Assembly (NCBI GenBank): GCA_029213005.1
Contig: JARGPI010000022.1
Location: 59,657 to 123,656 of the forward strand
Direction of reading: 5' to 3'
DNA length: 64,000 bases
Origin: Verrucomicrobiales bacterium
GTDB lineage: Bacteria; Verrucomicrobiota; Verrucomicrobiia; Verrucomicrobiales; DEV007
The notes under the pieces were generated by a model. The model was not told the DNA's origin and searched no databases. It saw only the letters and a list, made by a program, of their open reading frames with translations. How positions within the stretch are numbered: position 1 is the first letter of the stretch; every line of letters starts with the position of its first letter. Below are positions 35,681 to 45,040 of this stretch, one piece after another. The translations under genes and the position numbers were made by a program.

Positions 35681-36685
35681 ATGAAAACTGCACTGCTTAC
35701 CTTTGGACTCATCGCTCTCGGACTGAACTTTGCCGACGCAGGCTGCTCTTCGAAAAAGAAGACTTACTACGCTCCCAAGAAAACTTACGTGAAGAAGAGC
35801 ACCAGCTATACGAAAAAATCGTCTTACAAGCCCAGCTCTAACAAAACCAAAACTTATCACCGCCATCACCACCACGATCCCGCGCCGATTTACATCGGGA
35901 CCGAACACCTGAGCCCTCGCGATGGCTTTATGAAAAGGCTCGCCACCGCTCCGGGCCACTCCGGATACGGCTACAATCACCACGGCAGCACCGCTCTGGT
36001 TTCCCTGAGAAACGATTCGGTAGCTGCGAGCCGGATCAGCATGCTCGGGAAAGTGGAATACGGCTGGGGCAAAAGTGAATTGGGATATGATTCCAAAGCT
36101 CAAATCGATCGGACCATCCTGAACGCCCGCGCCGCTCACGGTCCCAACTGCGTGATCGTAGTCTTTGGATTTGCCGACAAATCGGGTCCTGCCGATGTCA
36201 ACCTCCGCCTGTCCGAAACCCGTGCCGAAAAAGTGAGAAGCCACATTGATCACCTCAACTGGTCACACGGCCTGCACCTTAAAACCGCAACGGTTCCAAT
36301 GGGTGAAAATGTCGAGCTCTGCCGCGATGACTTCGGACACAACCGGGTCGCTGAAATCTGGATGCTTGAGTTCCCATCCCACCCCGCTCCCAATCACATC
36401 GTAAAAGTGGTCGAGCAGGCTCCTGCAACCACTCAGGTTATCACCCAGCCACAGATCATCGCCCCGGCCGCGACTCAGGTGGTTACCACAGCACCTGCTC
36501 CTGCAGCTCCTCAGTCTCAGATCATAAGCCAGACCACCACGCCGGTCGCCACCGCTCCGGTTCAGACTCAGCCAAACAATCAGGCAGCACTGCTCAGCCT
36601 CGTGAAATTTCTCGAACAGAACGTCGCTTTCACCTCTGAAGCGCAGCAGGCCGAATTTGCCCAGGCCCTCAGTAACCTCCGGTAA
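35681..36685 (+). CDS. Exported OmpA-like protein with basic Tyr/Lys/His-rich N-terminus and Pro/Thr-rich tail
   Basis: The product has 334 residues with a signal peptide (MKTALLTFGLIALGLNFADA). The mature N-terminus is extremely basic and Tyr/Ser-rich (KKKTYYAPKKTYVKKSTSY) and includes YHRHHHHD. Residues about 118-230 resemble the OmpA peptidoglycan-binding domain: VVFGFADKSGPADVNLRLSE with Asp, then RAEKV with Arg, in the places used for diaminopimelate binding. The C-terminal hundred residues are Gln/Thr/Pro/Ala-rich linker. It probably sits in the envelope tied to peptidoglycan. A strong intrinsic terminator follows 28 bp downstream, so it is likely monocistronic and well expressed. Confidence 0.75.
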   Translation: MKTALLTFGLIALGLNFADAGCSSKKKTYYAPKKTYVKKSTSYTKKSSYKPSSNKTKTYHRHHHHDPAPIYIGTEHLSPRDGFMKRLATAPGHSGYGYNHHGSTALVSLRNDSVAASRISMLGKVEYGWGKSELGYDSKAQIDRTILNARAAHGPNCVIVVFGFADKSGPADVNLRLSETRAEKVRSHIDHLNWSHGLHLKTATVPMGENVELCRDDFGHNRVAEIWMLEFPSHPAPNHIVKVVEQAPATTQVITQPQIIAPAATQVVTTAPAPAAPQSQIISQTTTPVATAPVQTQPNNQAALLSLVKFLEQNVAFTSEAQQAEFAQALSNLR

Positions 36686-36713
36686 CGCTTCTCCTCAAAC
36701 CCCCGAACCCCGG

Positions 36714-36746
36714 ACCGCCGTATTCGAAAGGATGCGGCGGTTTTTT
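36714..36746 (+). terminator. Intrinsic terminator of the OmpA-like gene
   Basis: ACCGCCG (36714-36720), a 14-nt loop, CGGCGGT (36735-36741), with TTTTTT at 36741-36746. This is a GC-rich stem followed by a U-tract, the best terminator seen in the window. Confidence 0.85.
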
Positions 36747-36830
36747 CGTACTAACAGCCAATTCCCCCTGACTTTAACCTTTCCCCGTTTGGCATTGTCA
36801 GAATCGCTGCCGCGGGATAGAATCAAGGCC

Positions 36831-37427
36831 ATGGATTTTGAGAACCCGATTCAAACCTTCATCGCCATTGACCCACTTTATCTGGTGGCTATCGCCTGCG
36901 CGCTGATCGCCCTGTTCACCCTCCGGCTCGCGATCAGTCTACCGGCGAAGATCGCCAAACTCACCAAAGCGGTACGAAATGCATCGGATCACATCGCGGT
37001 CGCGGACGAGGCCCGAAAGCGGGAGGCCACGCTCACTGCGGTGCGGCGATTTGAATCCGATCCGGAAATTCGAAATGCGGTTCGCCATATCTGGCAGAAA
37101 ACGAAAACGCCACAGGGCGTAGATTACTCCCTGCTCGACAGTGAGGACCGCTTTCACGTGGTTTCCTATTTGAACTACCTCGACGGGGTGGCCTGCGGTC
37201 TGAAACAGGGAGTGCTCGACGAACCCGTCGCAAAAGACTACCTACAGCACGTCATTCACAAAAGTGTCCCCGGACTGATTCTCGGTGAATCCGGCGAATC
37301 CTGGAAAGCAGGCAAACCACTCGTCGATCCCGAACCCTTCGAGAACCTGATTCTTCTCTATAAAAAATGGGGTATCGAAGAAGTCCACCCTCTCTTCAAG
37401 ATGATGGGTCACGGCGTAACCAGATAA
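36831..37427 (+). CDS. DUF4760-type membrane-anchored protein
   Basis: The product has 198 residues; the ATG at 36831 places one membrane segment (DPLYLVAIACALIALFTLRLAISL) at the N-terminus. The soluble part is helical: RFESDPEIRNAVRHIWQK, then SEDRFHVVSYLNYLDGVACGLKQGVLDEPVAKDYL, the characteristic stretch of the DUF4760 family. Function is unknown; members are common in aquatic bacteria. It precedes the TPR/HELLH gene by 23 bp on the same strand, so the two may be cotranscribed. Confidence 0.65.
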   Translation: MDFENPIQTFIAIDPLYLVAIACALIALFTLRLAISLPAKIAKLTKAVRNASDHIAVADEARKREATLTAVRRFESDPEIRNAVRHIWQKTKTPQGVDYSLLDSEDRFHVVSYLNYLDGVACGLKQGVLDEPVAKDYLQHVIHKSVPGLILGESGESWKAGKPLVDPEPFENLILLYKKWGIEEVHPLFKMMGHGVTR

Positions 37428-37450
37428 ATTCAAAGCGATAAAGATAGCGG

Positions 37451-38824
37451 ATGAGACTATTCTCCGGTATTCGGCACGGACTACTCGCCGCGTTTCTCCT
37501 CATCGCAGTCCCCGTTTCCGCCCAAAACCTCCCTCAGAGCGAGGCGGAGTGGGACACCCTCGGCGATAAGTTACTGTTACTTTATCGCAGTCGCTCCTAC
37601 GCTTCAGCTCTCGAATATCTCCCTACCCACGGGGAAGCGCTCCTCGCAAAGTCGCCCGTTCATTACACTGCAACAATCAACCTCGCACGGGCCCTCTTCG
37701 AGGCGGAGCGATACAGCGAGGCTCTCCCTTACTATGAAAAAGCCCTCCAGCTTCAGTGCCTCTTCCCAATCCTCAAGGAATACGCCGAAGCGACGCTCCA
37801 CGCCAGCAAACCGGAAGCCTTTGAGGCTCTCAGCAATATTCTGAAACAGAAAATTGAACACGTTGGACTCGTAAGGACCGTAGAAGCCTACCGGAGCTAC
37901 CTGTCGATGGTAAAAGCAGGTGACATTGCCTATCTCAGCGGAAATATAGAAACGGCAAAGAAAGAATGGACCGAAGCTTTTTCCCTATATGAGAACATTG
38001 CCAAAAACGCCGACAAGACTTTCCCCAACCGCCCCGCAGCAGCCCTTCAGCAAGCTTATACCTACCAGCAGCTTTATTTGAGCCAATACGGCAGACTCCG
38101 CCTCGATCTACTGGTCTCCACCTTTCTCGAACCGAAACTGGCACTCTGCGAACCGCTACCGCAAACCGATGCGCCGCCGCTCGACTTTCGGGTGACTGCA
38201 TTTGTGATAAAAGATACTGACCTTCGCTACCGATCGACTGACGGGAAAGAACATCATGAACGCTCCCGGATGGACGATGCAACGGGCAAGGAGTACCAAG
38301 CCGCCTGGAAATTTGCTACAGATGCCCTGCACTACTATTCCGGCGGAAAAGTGAAGGTTCAAACGCTTTGGCATCACCTCCCCGATGCCGTTATCACAAA
38401 GCTCGACGAGCGGATGTGGAAAGGCATCGTGCCGCAGCGGCTCATCGATCCCGCCGGGATCACTCCCCGTCAGGACCAGGCCTTCACCCGAGCAGCAAAG
38501 TTCAGCGACGCCGTTATTTTTGTATGGCCGCGGGGGCTGGCGGCTGAAGCCTACGGGGGCGGATCAATCAAACTACCGCTCTCCGATGGAACCGAACTGC
38601 CGGCCCGCGGAGTGATTCGAAGTATCTCCCGCTCTCCACACATTTGCTTTCACGAGCTCCTCCACACGATCGAAGCACAGGTGAAAATTCAACCGGTCCA
38701 CGGCCCTGTCGCTATCCCGATGAGAGAGTTCCAGCGGCTCAGGGTCGAAGATGAAATCGATTGGTATATCCATCTGGTACGGACCGTTCCCGACTGGACA
38801 AAATGGCGGTATCGCGATCCGTAA
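37451..38824 (+). CDS. Secreted TPR protein with C-terminal HELLH (zincin-like) domain
   Basis: The product has 457 residues with a signal peptide (MRLFSGIRHGLLAAFLLIAVPVSA). The N-terminal half is helical with TPR-like units (INLARALFEAERYSEALPYYEKALQ; AGDIAYLSGNIETAKKEWTEAFSLY). The C-terminal half (about 245-457) is a different domain ending in SPHICFHELLHTIEAQV, a HExxH zinc-peptidase motif with His401, Glu402 and His405. A later acidic cluster (RVEDEIDW, about 431-438) could supply a third ligand. The arrangement suggests an exported metallopeptidase with a protein-interaction N-terminus. I do not recognise a named peptidase family, so activity is a prediction from the motif. Confidence 0.65.
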   Translation: MRLFSGIRHGLLAAFLLIAVPVSAQNLPQSEAEWDTLGDKLLLLYRSRSYASALEYLPTHGEALLAKSPVHYTATINLARALFEAERYSEALPYYEKALQLQCLFPILKEYAEATLHASKPEAFEALSNILKQKIEHVGLVRTVEAYRSYLSMVKAGDIAYLSGNIETAKKEWTEAFSLYENIAKNADKTFPNRPAAALQQAYTYQQLYLSQYGRLRLDLLVSTFLEPKLALCEPLPQTDAPPLDFRVTAFVIKDTDLRYRSTDGKEHHERSRMDDATGKEYQAAWKFATDALHYYSGGKVKVQTLWHHLPDAVITKLDERMWKGIVPQRLIDPAGITPRQDQAFTRAAKFSDAVIFVWPRGLAAEAYGGGSIKLPLSDGTELPARGVIRSISRSPHICFHELLHTIEAQVKIQPVHGPVAIPMREFQRLRVEDEIDWYIHLVRTVPDWTKWRYRDP

Positions 38825-38866
38825 TCGCGTTGCTTCCTGCCCCTGCCGCTCCTACACTCCCGCGAA

Positions 38867-39802
38867 ATGATAGCGCGCCTCCTTTTCCCGATTCTACTAA
38901 TTTCGCTGATCGTCCCGGGCATGGCTCAGGATAAAAAGCCGGACAAGACCAAAGTCGCTCCAGATATGACCGAAGGTGTTATTTCAGAAGGGTCGATCAT
39001 TTTCAACTATGTCGACGCCAAACGTCGCCGACGCCTTTCGCTGGATCTTTACCGTCCCGCCGGGGCCACAAAGCCATCCCCTGCAATTGTGATGTACTTT
39101 GGTGGCGGATGGCAGAACGGGCGCCCCGGACTCTTTACCCCTCTCGCTCAGCGCCTCACGCAACTCGGCTACGTCTGCGTAGTTCCGGAATACCGCCTCT
39201 CCGGCGAAGCCCCGTTTCCGGCGGCAGTTCACGATGCCAAAGCGGCGGTTCGCTGGACCCGGAAACATGCCAAACGTTTTGGAATCAACCCCGATCAAAT
39301 CGCCACTCTGGGCGGATCCGCCGGAGGCCACCTTTCGGGTTTCGTCGCAGCAACCAGCGGAACCGGACAATTCGAAGGCGAGGGTGAACATCGCGACATT
39401 TCATCGGAAGTTCAGGCGGCCGTCGTGATGTGCGGCCCAATGGATCTGCTTGACCCGGCGATTGTGAAACGCGTCGAGGAATCGGTGAACAAACCGGAGG
39501 GAGATGCGATCCGTGATTTTTTACAAGGCGAAACACCCTCTTCAAACCGCGAACTATATCAACAGGCTTCACCTCTGACCCACGTCGGCGCTCATGCTCC
39601 CCCTATGTTATTTATCGACGGAGAATTCGACCGCCCCGAGGTTCGCTACACCGATTTCCGCAACGTTCTAGATCAACACAACATCCCCAACGAATTCGTA
39701 ATGTTACCACAAGCCCCTCATCCCTTCTGGGTATTTCGCGAATGGTTTGAGCCCACCGTCACCGCCGTCGACACGTTTTTAAAGAAGCAGTTTAATCCTT
39801 AA
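38867..39802 (+). CDS. Secreted alpha/beta-hydrolase (HSL/acetylesterase type)
   Basis: The product has 311 residues with a signal peptide (MIARLLFPILLISLIVPGMA). FGGGWQNG (78-85) is the oxyanion loop equivalent of HGGGW. LGGSAGGH (148-155) holds nucleophile Ser151. Asp in FIDGEFDRPEV and His in QAPHPFW complete the triad. This is the BD-FAE / hormone-sensitive-lipase-like group, often acting on acetylated or feruloylated polysaccharides. The last 11 bp overlap the end of the convergent CDGSH-fusion gene. Its spacing of 42 bp from the TPR gene allows cotranscription. Confidence 0.85.
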   Translation: MIARLLFPILLISLIVPGMAQDKKPDKTKVAPDMTEGVISEGSIIFNYVDAKRRRRLSLDLYRPAGATKPSPAIVMYFGGGWQNGRPGLFTPLAQRLTQLGYVCVVPEYRLSGEAPFPAAVHDAKAAVRWTRKHAKRFGINPDQIATLGGSAGGHLSGFVAATSGTGQFEGEGEHRDISSEVQAAVVMCGPMDLLDPAIVKRVEESVNKPEGDAIRDFLQGETPSSNRELYQQASPLTHVGAHAPPMLFIDGEFDRPEVRYTDFRNVLDQHNIPNEFVMLPQAPHPFWVFREWFEPTVTAVDTFLKKQFNP

Positions 39803-40433
39803 GCTCGTTGTGAGAACCATCGCAGTAGGGCATTTTTCGCGACAATCCGCAGGTGCAGTCGTTGATGCCCTTCCCGTCAAGAATCCTTGGTATATATTTT
39901 TCAACCCGCGATGTCCGGGTTTTGGATTGTTTAGCTCCGGAAAAGAAAAGCAGGTAGGCCCGCTGACGCCCCGGCGTTAGAGCTTCGAATGCCGTTTTCA
40001 ACCCGGGTTCCTCGTCCAGTTTCGATTGAAACTCTTCCGGTATTTCAATATCGCGGTCTTGGTCGAAGTCGACTTTCCGTCCCGCTTTTTCCAGTTCAAC
40101 CGCCTCTTTTAAATAGTCTTTTAATACCGGAGCCAACGCCTCGATCTCCTCAACCCCGGTGAATCGGATCACCCTTCCAGCGCGGGTGTTTTCGCCCGGC
40201 TTTTGCAAAATCCCCCGGGGATCCTTCAGTAGAGCCCCTTTGAAGAAACTAAGAGTGCAGCAGTCTTTCAACTCCCCGATGATCGCTACGTTATGCTTCT
40301 TGTAACAGTAACAGGGCGAGCGCCATTTCAGTTCTTCATCGAGGTCACAATCCAGAAGAATACTTCTCAGAGCCGCCAACTCCTCTTTCCATTTTTCTGC
40401 CGCTGCCAGGTATCGATCGACTTCAGGATTCAT
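39792..40433 (-). CDS. DUF1801-YdeI-CDGSH fusion protein
   Basis: The product has 213 residues. The N-terminus (about 16-115) is a DUF1801 domain (ELKWRSPCYCYKKHNVAIIGELKDCCTLSFFKG). Residues about 125-187 are the YdeI/OmpD-associated type (IPEEFQSKLDEEPGLKTAFEALTPGRQRAYLLFF). The C-terminus CTCGLSRKMPYCDGSH (193-208) is a complete CDGSH iron-sulfur motif with Cys193, Cys195, Cys204 and His208, the ligands of a 2Fe-2S cluster. No signal peptide is present. The start ATG at 40433 gives the better N-terminus; the frame is open a further 11 codons upstream. It lies 7 bp after the L,D-transpeptidase gene, so cotranscribed. Function unknown; the fusion suggests a redox- or iron-responsive cytosolic protein. 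Confidence 0.88.
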   Translation of the reverse strand: MNPEVDRYLAAAEKWKEELAALRSILLDCDLDEELKWRSPCYCYKKHNVAIIGELKDCCTLSFFKGALLKDPRGILQKPGENTRAGRVIRFTGVEEIEALAPVLKDYLKEAVELEKAGRKVDFDQDRDIEIPEEFQSKLDEEPGLKTAFEALTPGRQRAYLLFFSGAKQSKTRTSRVEKYIPRILDGKGINDCTCGLSRKMPYCDGSHNELKD

Positions 40434-40440
40434 GGTTATA

Positions 40441-41055
40441 TCACTTCCGAACACTGATAGAGACACGATCCCCGACCTTCAGGCGTTGCAAAAGCGCGCC
40501 CAGCGATCCTGCACCGACATTAATGCAGCCGCCCGTTACGCATTTTCCGATCCTCGATTCATCCTGAGTTCCGTGGATCGCGTAGGAATACCACCGAAAC
40601 ACCCCCTGATAGTTTCCAAAATGAAACGGCTGCTCTGCCCTCGTATCGATCGGCTTCAAACCGATAAAGCCCGCACCGTATTCCCCGCCCTGACCATCAC
40701 CATCGAAATCGATCGAGCTCATATTCCGAAACAGATTTTCCCGCAGCCACGCCTCCGATTTACCGGACTGTTTCACCAGAGCCTCCTCCATTTCGAAGCG
40801 GTCATCCGCGAGCACCGCACTTACCGTAAAATCCCCCAGCAATGATGATCCCCCGCGAAAAGCGAGCCCCTCTTTTGTCACTCCCGCCCTCCCCAATCCA
40901 ACCGAGAAAGTCTCTCCATCCATCAGTCCGTAACTTGTTTCCGGCGCTGCAGGATCGAGGAAAATTTGCACCGCCACGGTCGACGAATTTTGAGAGGTAT
41001 CCCCGGCACTGAGCGGGGAAATGAGAAAAAAGAAGATGACTGAAAGTCGCCACAT
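40441..41055 (-). CDS. Exported L,D-transpeptidase-like (YkuD) protein
   Basis: The product has 204 residues with a signal peptide (MWRLSVIFFFLISPLSAG). The YkuD-type catalytic site is YAIHGTQDESRIGKCVTGGC with His161 and Cys177. The usual SxGCxR motif is changed to TGGCIN, so the conserved Arg is replaced by Asn. L,D-transpeptidases cross-link peptidoglycan stem peptides or attach proteins to it in the periplasm. Activity is likely but the Arg substitution lowers certainty. It is the first gene of a pair with the CDGSH fusion. Confidence 0.72.
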   Translation of the reverse strand: MWRLSVIFFFLISPLSAGDTSQNSSTVAVQIFLDPAAPETSYGLMDGETFSVGLGRAGVTKEGLAFRGGSSLLGDFTVSAVLADDRFEMEEALVKQSGKSEAWLRENLFRNMSSIDFDGDGQGGEYGAGFIGLKPIDTRAEQPFHFGNYQGVFRWYSYAIHGTQDESRIGKCVTGGCINVGAGSLGALLQRLKVGDRVSISVRK

Positions 41056-41180
41056 TTCCTGAAGCTATCACGCGATTGCTAAAAACCAATGGTCGAAAAA
41101 GGAAAAACCGTGCCGAATTCCGCATCTATTCGGGCCTTGAAAAAGCCTCTCTCTGCCAGTCTGTTCCACAGATACAAACC

Positions 41181-43553
41181 ATGGTTCAGAAAACCTTATT
41201 TGCATTGCTTTTCCTGCCCGCCTTCGCTCAGTGCGGTGATGATTTCGCTACAGCCGTTGCTCCCTTTTTCGAGCAGCACTGCAACCGCTGCCACGGAGAG
41301 AAAAAGAAGAAAGGCAGTCTGCGTCTCGACGAACTTTCCCGTGATTTTACGCTCGGTCCGGATGTCGAACTCTGGCACGAAGTGATCACCCGGATGGGAG
41401 CTGGCGAAATGCCGCCGGAAGACGAGCCGCAACCCTCTGCAGCCGAAGCTCAGGCTGTGATGGACTGGCTGGCCGACTCGATCAAAGCCGGAAAAGAAGC
41501 CCGCATGGCGAAACGCGCCCGCGTCGCGCACTACCGCTTGAGCCGGGAGGAATATGCCAACACGGTATACGACCTACTCGGCGTGACTTTTGATCCCGAA
41601 GCCCCCGGTGCATTCACTCCCGATCCCCAGTGGCACGGTTTCGAGAGGATCGGCTCGGAACTGGCGCTCTCCCCTTCGCATATCGAAAAATACCTCAAAG
41701 CCGCGCGGGAGATCGTTGACCGCGCCTGGCCGGAGAAACCACCCCGCGAGATAAAGAGCCATCGCCGGGCGATTGATATCGACTGGAATAACCGGGAGAA
41801 AGAAAAGTGGATCGAAGACCTCGGAATTCTCGATCAAGTCCGCACCGAAATCTGGCCGGGCCATACCCTCAGCTATCTGCGTCCCCATGGCGGTCACGGC
41901 CATGACTCCGGAGTTTATAAGGTGAGAATCAAGCTGAGCGGAGTGACGCCGCCGGGAGCCCGACCTCCGCACTTGTCTCTATTTTCCAAAAAGCTCGACC
42001 GGATCATCTACGAGGCCGATGTCCTCGCCCCGGAAGACGAACCGGTCATTCTGGAGTTCGAAACCTTTTTCCCGTCAGGACAAAACGATGTAAAAATCAC
42101 TAACGTAGCTCCCGGACCAAAAAACAGCGGTGGCGGGACCGGGCAGCCCGGGGAATTTGTTTTTACCACACTCGACGATCCCAAATCACGTGCGCCATGG
42201 CAGCGCAAACTCACTGACGACGACGGCAATCCCCTCTACCCTCTGCTCATCTTTGACTGGATCGAATGGGAAGGCCCCATTACCGAACCGGAAGATCAAA
42301 AGAAGCGGGATCGCTTTGCGCCACCGCCTGAAGAAGAAATTGCGCTCTCTAAATTAAAAGCATTCGCGGAGGCCGCCTGGCGACGCCCTGTCTCCGATCA
42401 GGAAACGGCCCGATATCGTAAAATCGTCGAAGATTACGACTACAAGACCGGTCTCGTAGCTATCCTCGCATCGAAAAACTTTTTCTATATATCGGAAGGA
42501 GAGCCGAATGTGAATCGCCCAACCGTAAACAACTACGAATTGGCCAGCCGGCTGTCCTATTTTCTCTGGGGGACGATGCCTGACTCAACCCTGTTTTCAC
42601 TGGCCGCGGACGGCACACTCGCAGAGAAAGATGTCCTCCGGAAACAAATCGACCGGATGCTAAGCGACCCGAAAAGCGAGACCTTCGCTGAATCATTTCC
42701 ACACCAGTGGCTCCAACTATCCAAAGTCGGCGAGTTTCCACCCGATGAAAAACTCTATCCCGACTACGACCAGTGGCTGGAGAAAAGTATGGTCATGGAA
42801 TCACTTCGTTACTTTGCGGAAGTCTATCAAAACAATTTATCGATCGACAATTTTCTCAATTCCAACTGGACGATGTTGAATCCCCGCCTCGCCGATCACT
42901 ACGGGTTACCGATACCGAAAACAGCGGACTTTGAGCGCGTCACCCTGGCTCCCGAAGCCAATCGCGGCGGACTTCTCACCCAGGCATCGATTCTCTCACT
43001 CACCTCTGACGGCACCCGCCATCGCCCGGTCCACCGTGGCGTCTGGCTTTCCGAAACCATTTTCGGTAAGACACCACCTCCTCCACCGCCCAATGTCGAC
43101 GCCATCGAACCGAACCCGGTTGATAAACCCAAAGCCACGATCCGCGAAAAACTCGCCGCCCATATAGCCGACGAAAACTGCGCCGGTTGTCATGCCAAGA
43201 TTGATCCGCTCGGCCTCGCTTTTGACAACTACGATGCGATCGGCCGCTGGCGAACGGAAGAAGAAGTACCGAACGGCATTGGTAAGAACCCGCCCGTCGA
43301 CGCCAGCGGCTCTCTACCTGACGGAACAGCCTTTTCAAACGCCCGTGAATTCAAAGAGATTCTGCTAAGCGATCGCGACCGTTTCGCCCGCGCCTTTGTC
43401 GAAAAGCTCGCCAATTATGCATTACGCCGGGCTATGACGGTCGATGATGAAGCGCAACTATCCGCTATTACTACCCGAGCTAAAGCAAACAATTATCGAC
43501 TGCGCGATGTGATGACTGAACTTGTTGTCTCTGAACTATTTATGAAACGCTGA
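41181..43553 (+). CDS. DUF1592-type cytochrome-like protein (PSD family, two CxxCH motifs)
   Basis: The product has 790 residues; the ATG at 41181 starts a signal peptide (MVQKTLFALLFLPAFAQC). An N-terminal haem c motif CNRCH (34-38) is followed by the DUF1587/DUF1595/DUF1592/DUF1588/DUF1585 set typical of Planctomycetota and Verrucomicrobiota: HYRLSREEYANTVYDLLGV, AFAEAAWRRPVSDQETARY, NYELASRLSYFLWGTMPDS and the Pro-rich TPPPPPPNVDAI. A second haem motif CAGCH with KIDPLGLAFDNYDAIGRWR lies near the C-terminus. It is predicted to be an exported electron-transfer protein. Immediately downstream is its usual partner, a DUF1552 protein. Confidence 0.93.
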   Translation: MVQKTLFALLFLPAFAQCGDDFATAVAPFFEQHCNRCHGEKKKKGSLRLDELSRDFTLGPDVELWHEVITRMGAGEMPPEDEPQPSAAEAQAVMDWLADSIKAGKEARMAKRARVAHYRLSREEYANTVYDLLGVTFDPEAPGAFTPDPQWHGFERIGSELALSPSHIEKYLKAAREIVDRAWPEKPPREIKSHRRAIDIDWNNREKEKWIEDLGILDQVRTEIWPGHTLSYLRPHGGHGHDSGVYKVRIKLSGVTPPGARPPHLSLFSKKLDRIIYEADVLAPEDEPVILEFETFFPSGQNDVKITNVAPGPKNSGGGTGQPGEFVFTTLDDPKSRAPWQRKLTDDDGNPLYPLLIFDWIEWEGPITEPEDQKKRDRFAPPPEEEIALSKLKAFAEAAWRRPVSDQETARYRKIVEDYDYKTGLVAILASKNFFYISEGEPNVNRPTVNNYELASRLSYFLWGTMPDSTLFSLAADGTLAEKDVLRKQIDRMLSDPKSETFAESFPHQWLQLSKVGEFPPDEKLYPDYDQWLEKSMVMESLRYFAEVYQNNLSIDNFLNSNWTMLNPRLADHYGLPIPKTADFERVTLAPEANRGGLLTQASILSLTSDGTRHRPVHRGVWLSETIFGKTPPPPPPNVDAIEPNPVDKPKATIREKLAAHIADENCAGCHAKIDPLGLAFDNYDAIGRWRTEEEVPNGIGKNPPVDASGSLPDGTAFSNAREFKEILLSDRDRFARAFVEKLANYALRRAMTVDDEAQLSAITTRAKANNYRLRDVMTELVVSELFMKR

Positions 43554-43681
43554 ACATTCGCGATAATTCGCGCTCATTCCTCTTCATTCGCGATAAATTC
43601 ACCGAGTATAGTTTCGACGCGAATGACCGCGAATAAGAAAAATGGCCGCGAATGAAATTCTCTTACCTCTTCTGAACAACC
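43554..43681. repeat. ATTCGCG-type degenerate repeat between the DUF1592 and DUF1552 genes
   Basis: CATTCGCGATAATTCGCG, CATTCGCGATAAATTC, GCGAATGACCGCGAATAAG and GGCCGCGAATG follow each other in both orientations. The sequence belongs to the same family as 13868-13910 and could fold into several short hairpins. No gene is present. Confidence 0.5.
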
Positions 43682-45040
43682 ATGAATATCCAATCACAAA
43701 AATGGCTCCTTTCCCGCAGGCACGTCCTCCGTGGCATCGGCGCCTCCATCGGTCTCCCGCTGCTCGATTGCATGAGGCCACTGCGTGCCGCCGCAACCGC
43801 CACACCGAAACGGGCGGTTTTCGTCTACCTGCCAAATGGAGTCAACACACTCGACTACCAAATCCTGCAGTCGGGAAAAGGCTACTCTTTCAGTCGTGGA
43901 CTGAAGCCTCTTGAGAAGTTCAGGGACGTAATTACCCCTATCTCCGGACTCCATCACCCGCATGGGCTGGGGCACCATCACGGGTGCCAGTCGATTTGGC
44001 TGACGGGAGCTGAAATCGGACAGGGCAAACGAAACAGTGTCTCACTCGATCAATTGATCGCCGAAAAAACCGCACCGATGACCCGTTTCCCTTCGCTGGA
44101 ACTGAGCAATACGGGGCGGTCGCTTTCCTACAACCGGGACGGTATTCAATTGCCTGCCGAAACCCGCCCTGCCGATATCTTTCGCCGTCTGTTCGAAGCC
44201 CCCAGTGGAGGCATTGAACAACAGCGCCTCGCCCTGCAGCGTCAGGGAAGCATTCTCGATGCGGTTCTCGATGAAGCTAAGGAACTCGATCGCAAAATCG
44301 GTAGTGAAGACCGGACGCGACTGGATCAATATTTGACCTCGGTCCGCGAAGTCGAAATCCGAACGGAACGCGCCGACGGCTGGCTCGATGTCCCCCGCCC
44401 TGAGGTCGACCCTGCGACCCGGAGGAAGATCGAACGCGATGTTTCTCAGCAAGACACCGGTGACTACTTCCGGACGATGTATGAGTTAATGATCCTCGCT
44501 TTCGAAACTGACATCACCCGGGTGGTGACGTTCAGCTCCGGGGACGAAGGCAAAGGCCTGCCGGTTCCGGCTCTGGGCATCAATCAAACGCGGCATTCAC
44601 TATCCCACCACAACGGCGATCCGGATCAAATGGACCGGCTCACACAAAGTGATCAATTCAACTTTGAACAGTTCGCCTGGTTTCTGGATCGGCTTTCCAA
44701 AATACCGGAAGAGAACGGATCGCTACTTGATTCGACGGTAACGCTATACGGCAGCGGCATGGCTTACGGCCACAGTCACGGCAATGCCAACCTCCCCTTA
44801 GTGGTCGCCGGGGGTAAAAACATGGGCTTTAAACACGGGCAGCATCTCGATTTCAATGAGGGACATTTTGATGGTTACAACCTGGATGAAAACGGTTCAC
44901 TGCAAACCTCGCACTATCAGCTGTGTTCGAGACCTCTGAACTCCGATGCCAGAGTGAGCAATTTGTTACTTAGTATCGCGCAGAAAATGGATGTCGAAGT
45001 CGAGGCGTTTGCCGACAGCCTGAAAGCTCTGGAATGTTAA
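43682..45040 (+). CDS. DUF1552 protein with Tat signal
   Basis: The product has 452 residues. The N-terminus SRRHVLRGIGASIGLPLLDC is a twin-arginine-type signal. The DUF1552 domain is complete: FVYLPNGVNTLDY, ISGLHHPHGLGHHHG, then IGSEDRTRLDQYLTSVREVE and the LILAFETDITRVVTF region, ending with LYGSGMAYGHSHGNANLPLVVAGG. The family is almost always encoded next to DUF1592 genes in Planctomycetota and Verrucomicrobiota, as here. Biochemical role is unknown; a periplasmic partner of the haem protein is inferred. The last 7 bp overlap the next gene. Confidence 0.92.
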   Translation: MNIQSQKWLLSRRHVLRGIGASIGLPLLDCMRPLRAAATATPKRAVFVYLPNGVNTLDYQILQSGKGYSFSRGLKPLEKFRDVITPISGLHHPHGLGHHHGCQSIWLTGAEIGQGKRNSVSLDQLIAEKTAPMTRFPSLELSNTGRSLSYNRDGIQLPAETRPADIFRRLFEAPSGGIEQQRLALQRQGSILDAVLDEAKELDRKIGSEDRTRLDQYLTSVREVEIRTERADGWLDVPRPEVDPATRRKIERDVSQQDTGDYFRTMYELMILAFETDITRVVTFSSGDEGKGLPVPALGINQTRHSLSHHNGDPDQMDRLTQSDQFNFEQFAWFLDRLSKIPEENGSLLDSTVTLYGSGMAYGHSHGNANLPLVVAGGKNMGFKHGQHLDFNEGHFDGYNLDENGSLQTSHYQLCSRPLNSDARVSNLLLSIAQKMDVEVEAFADSLKALEC

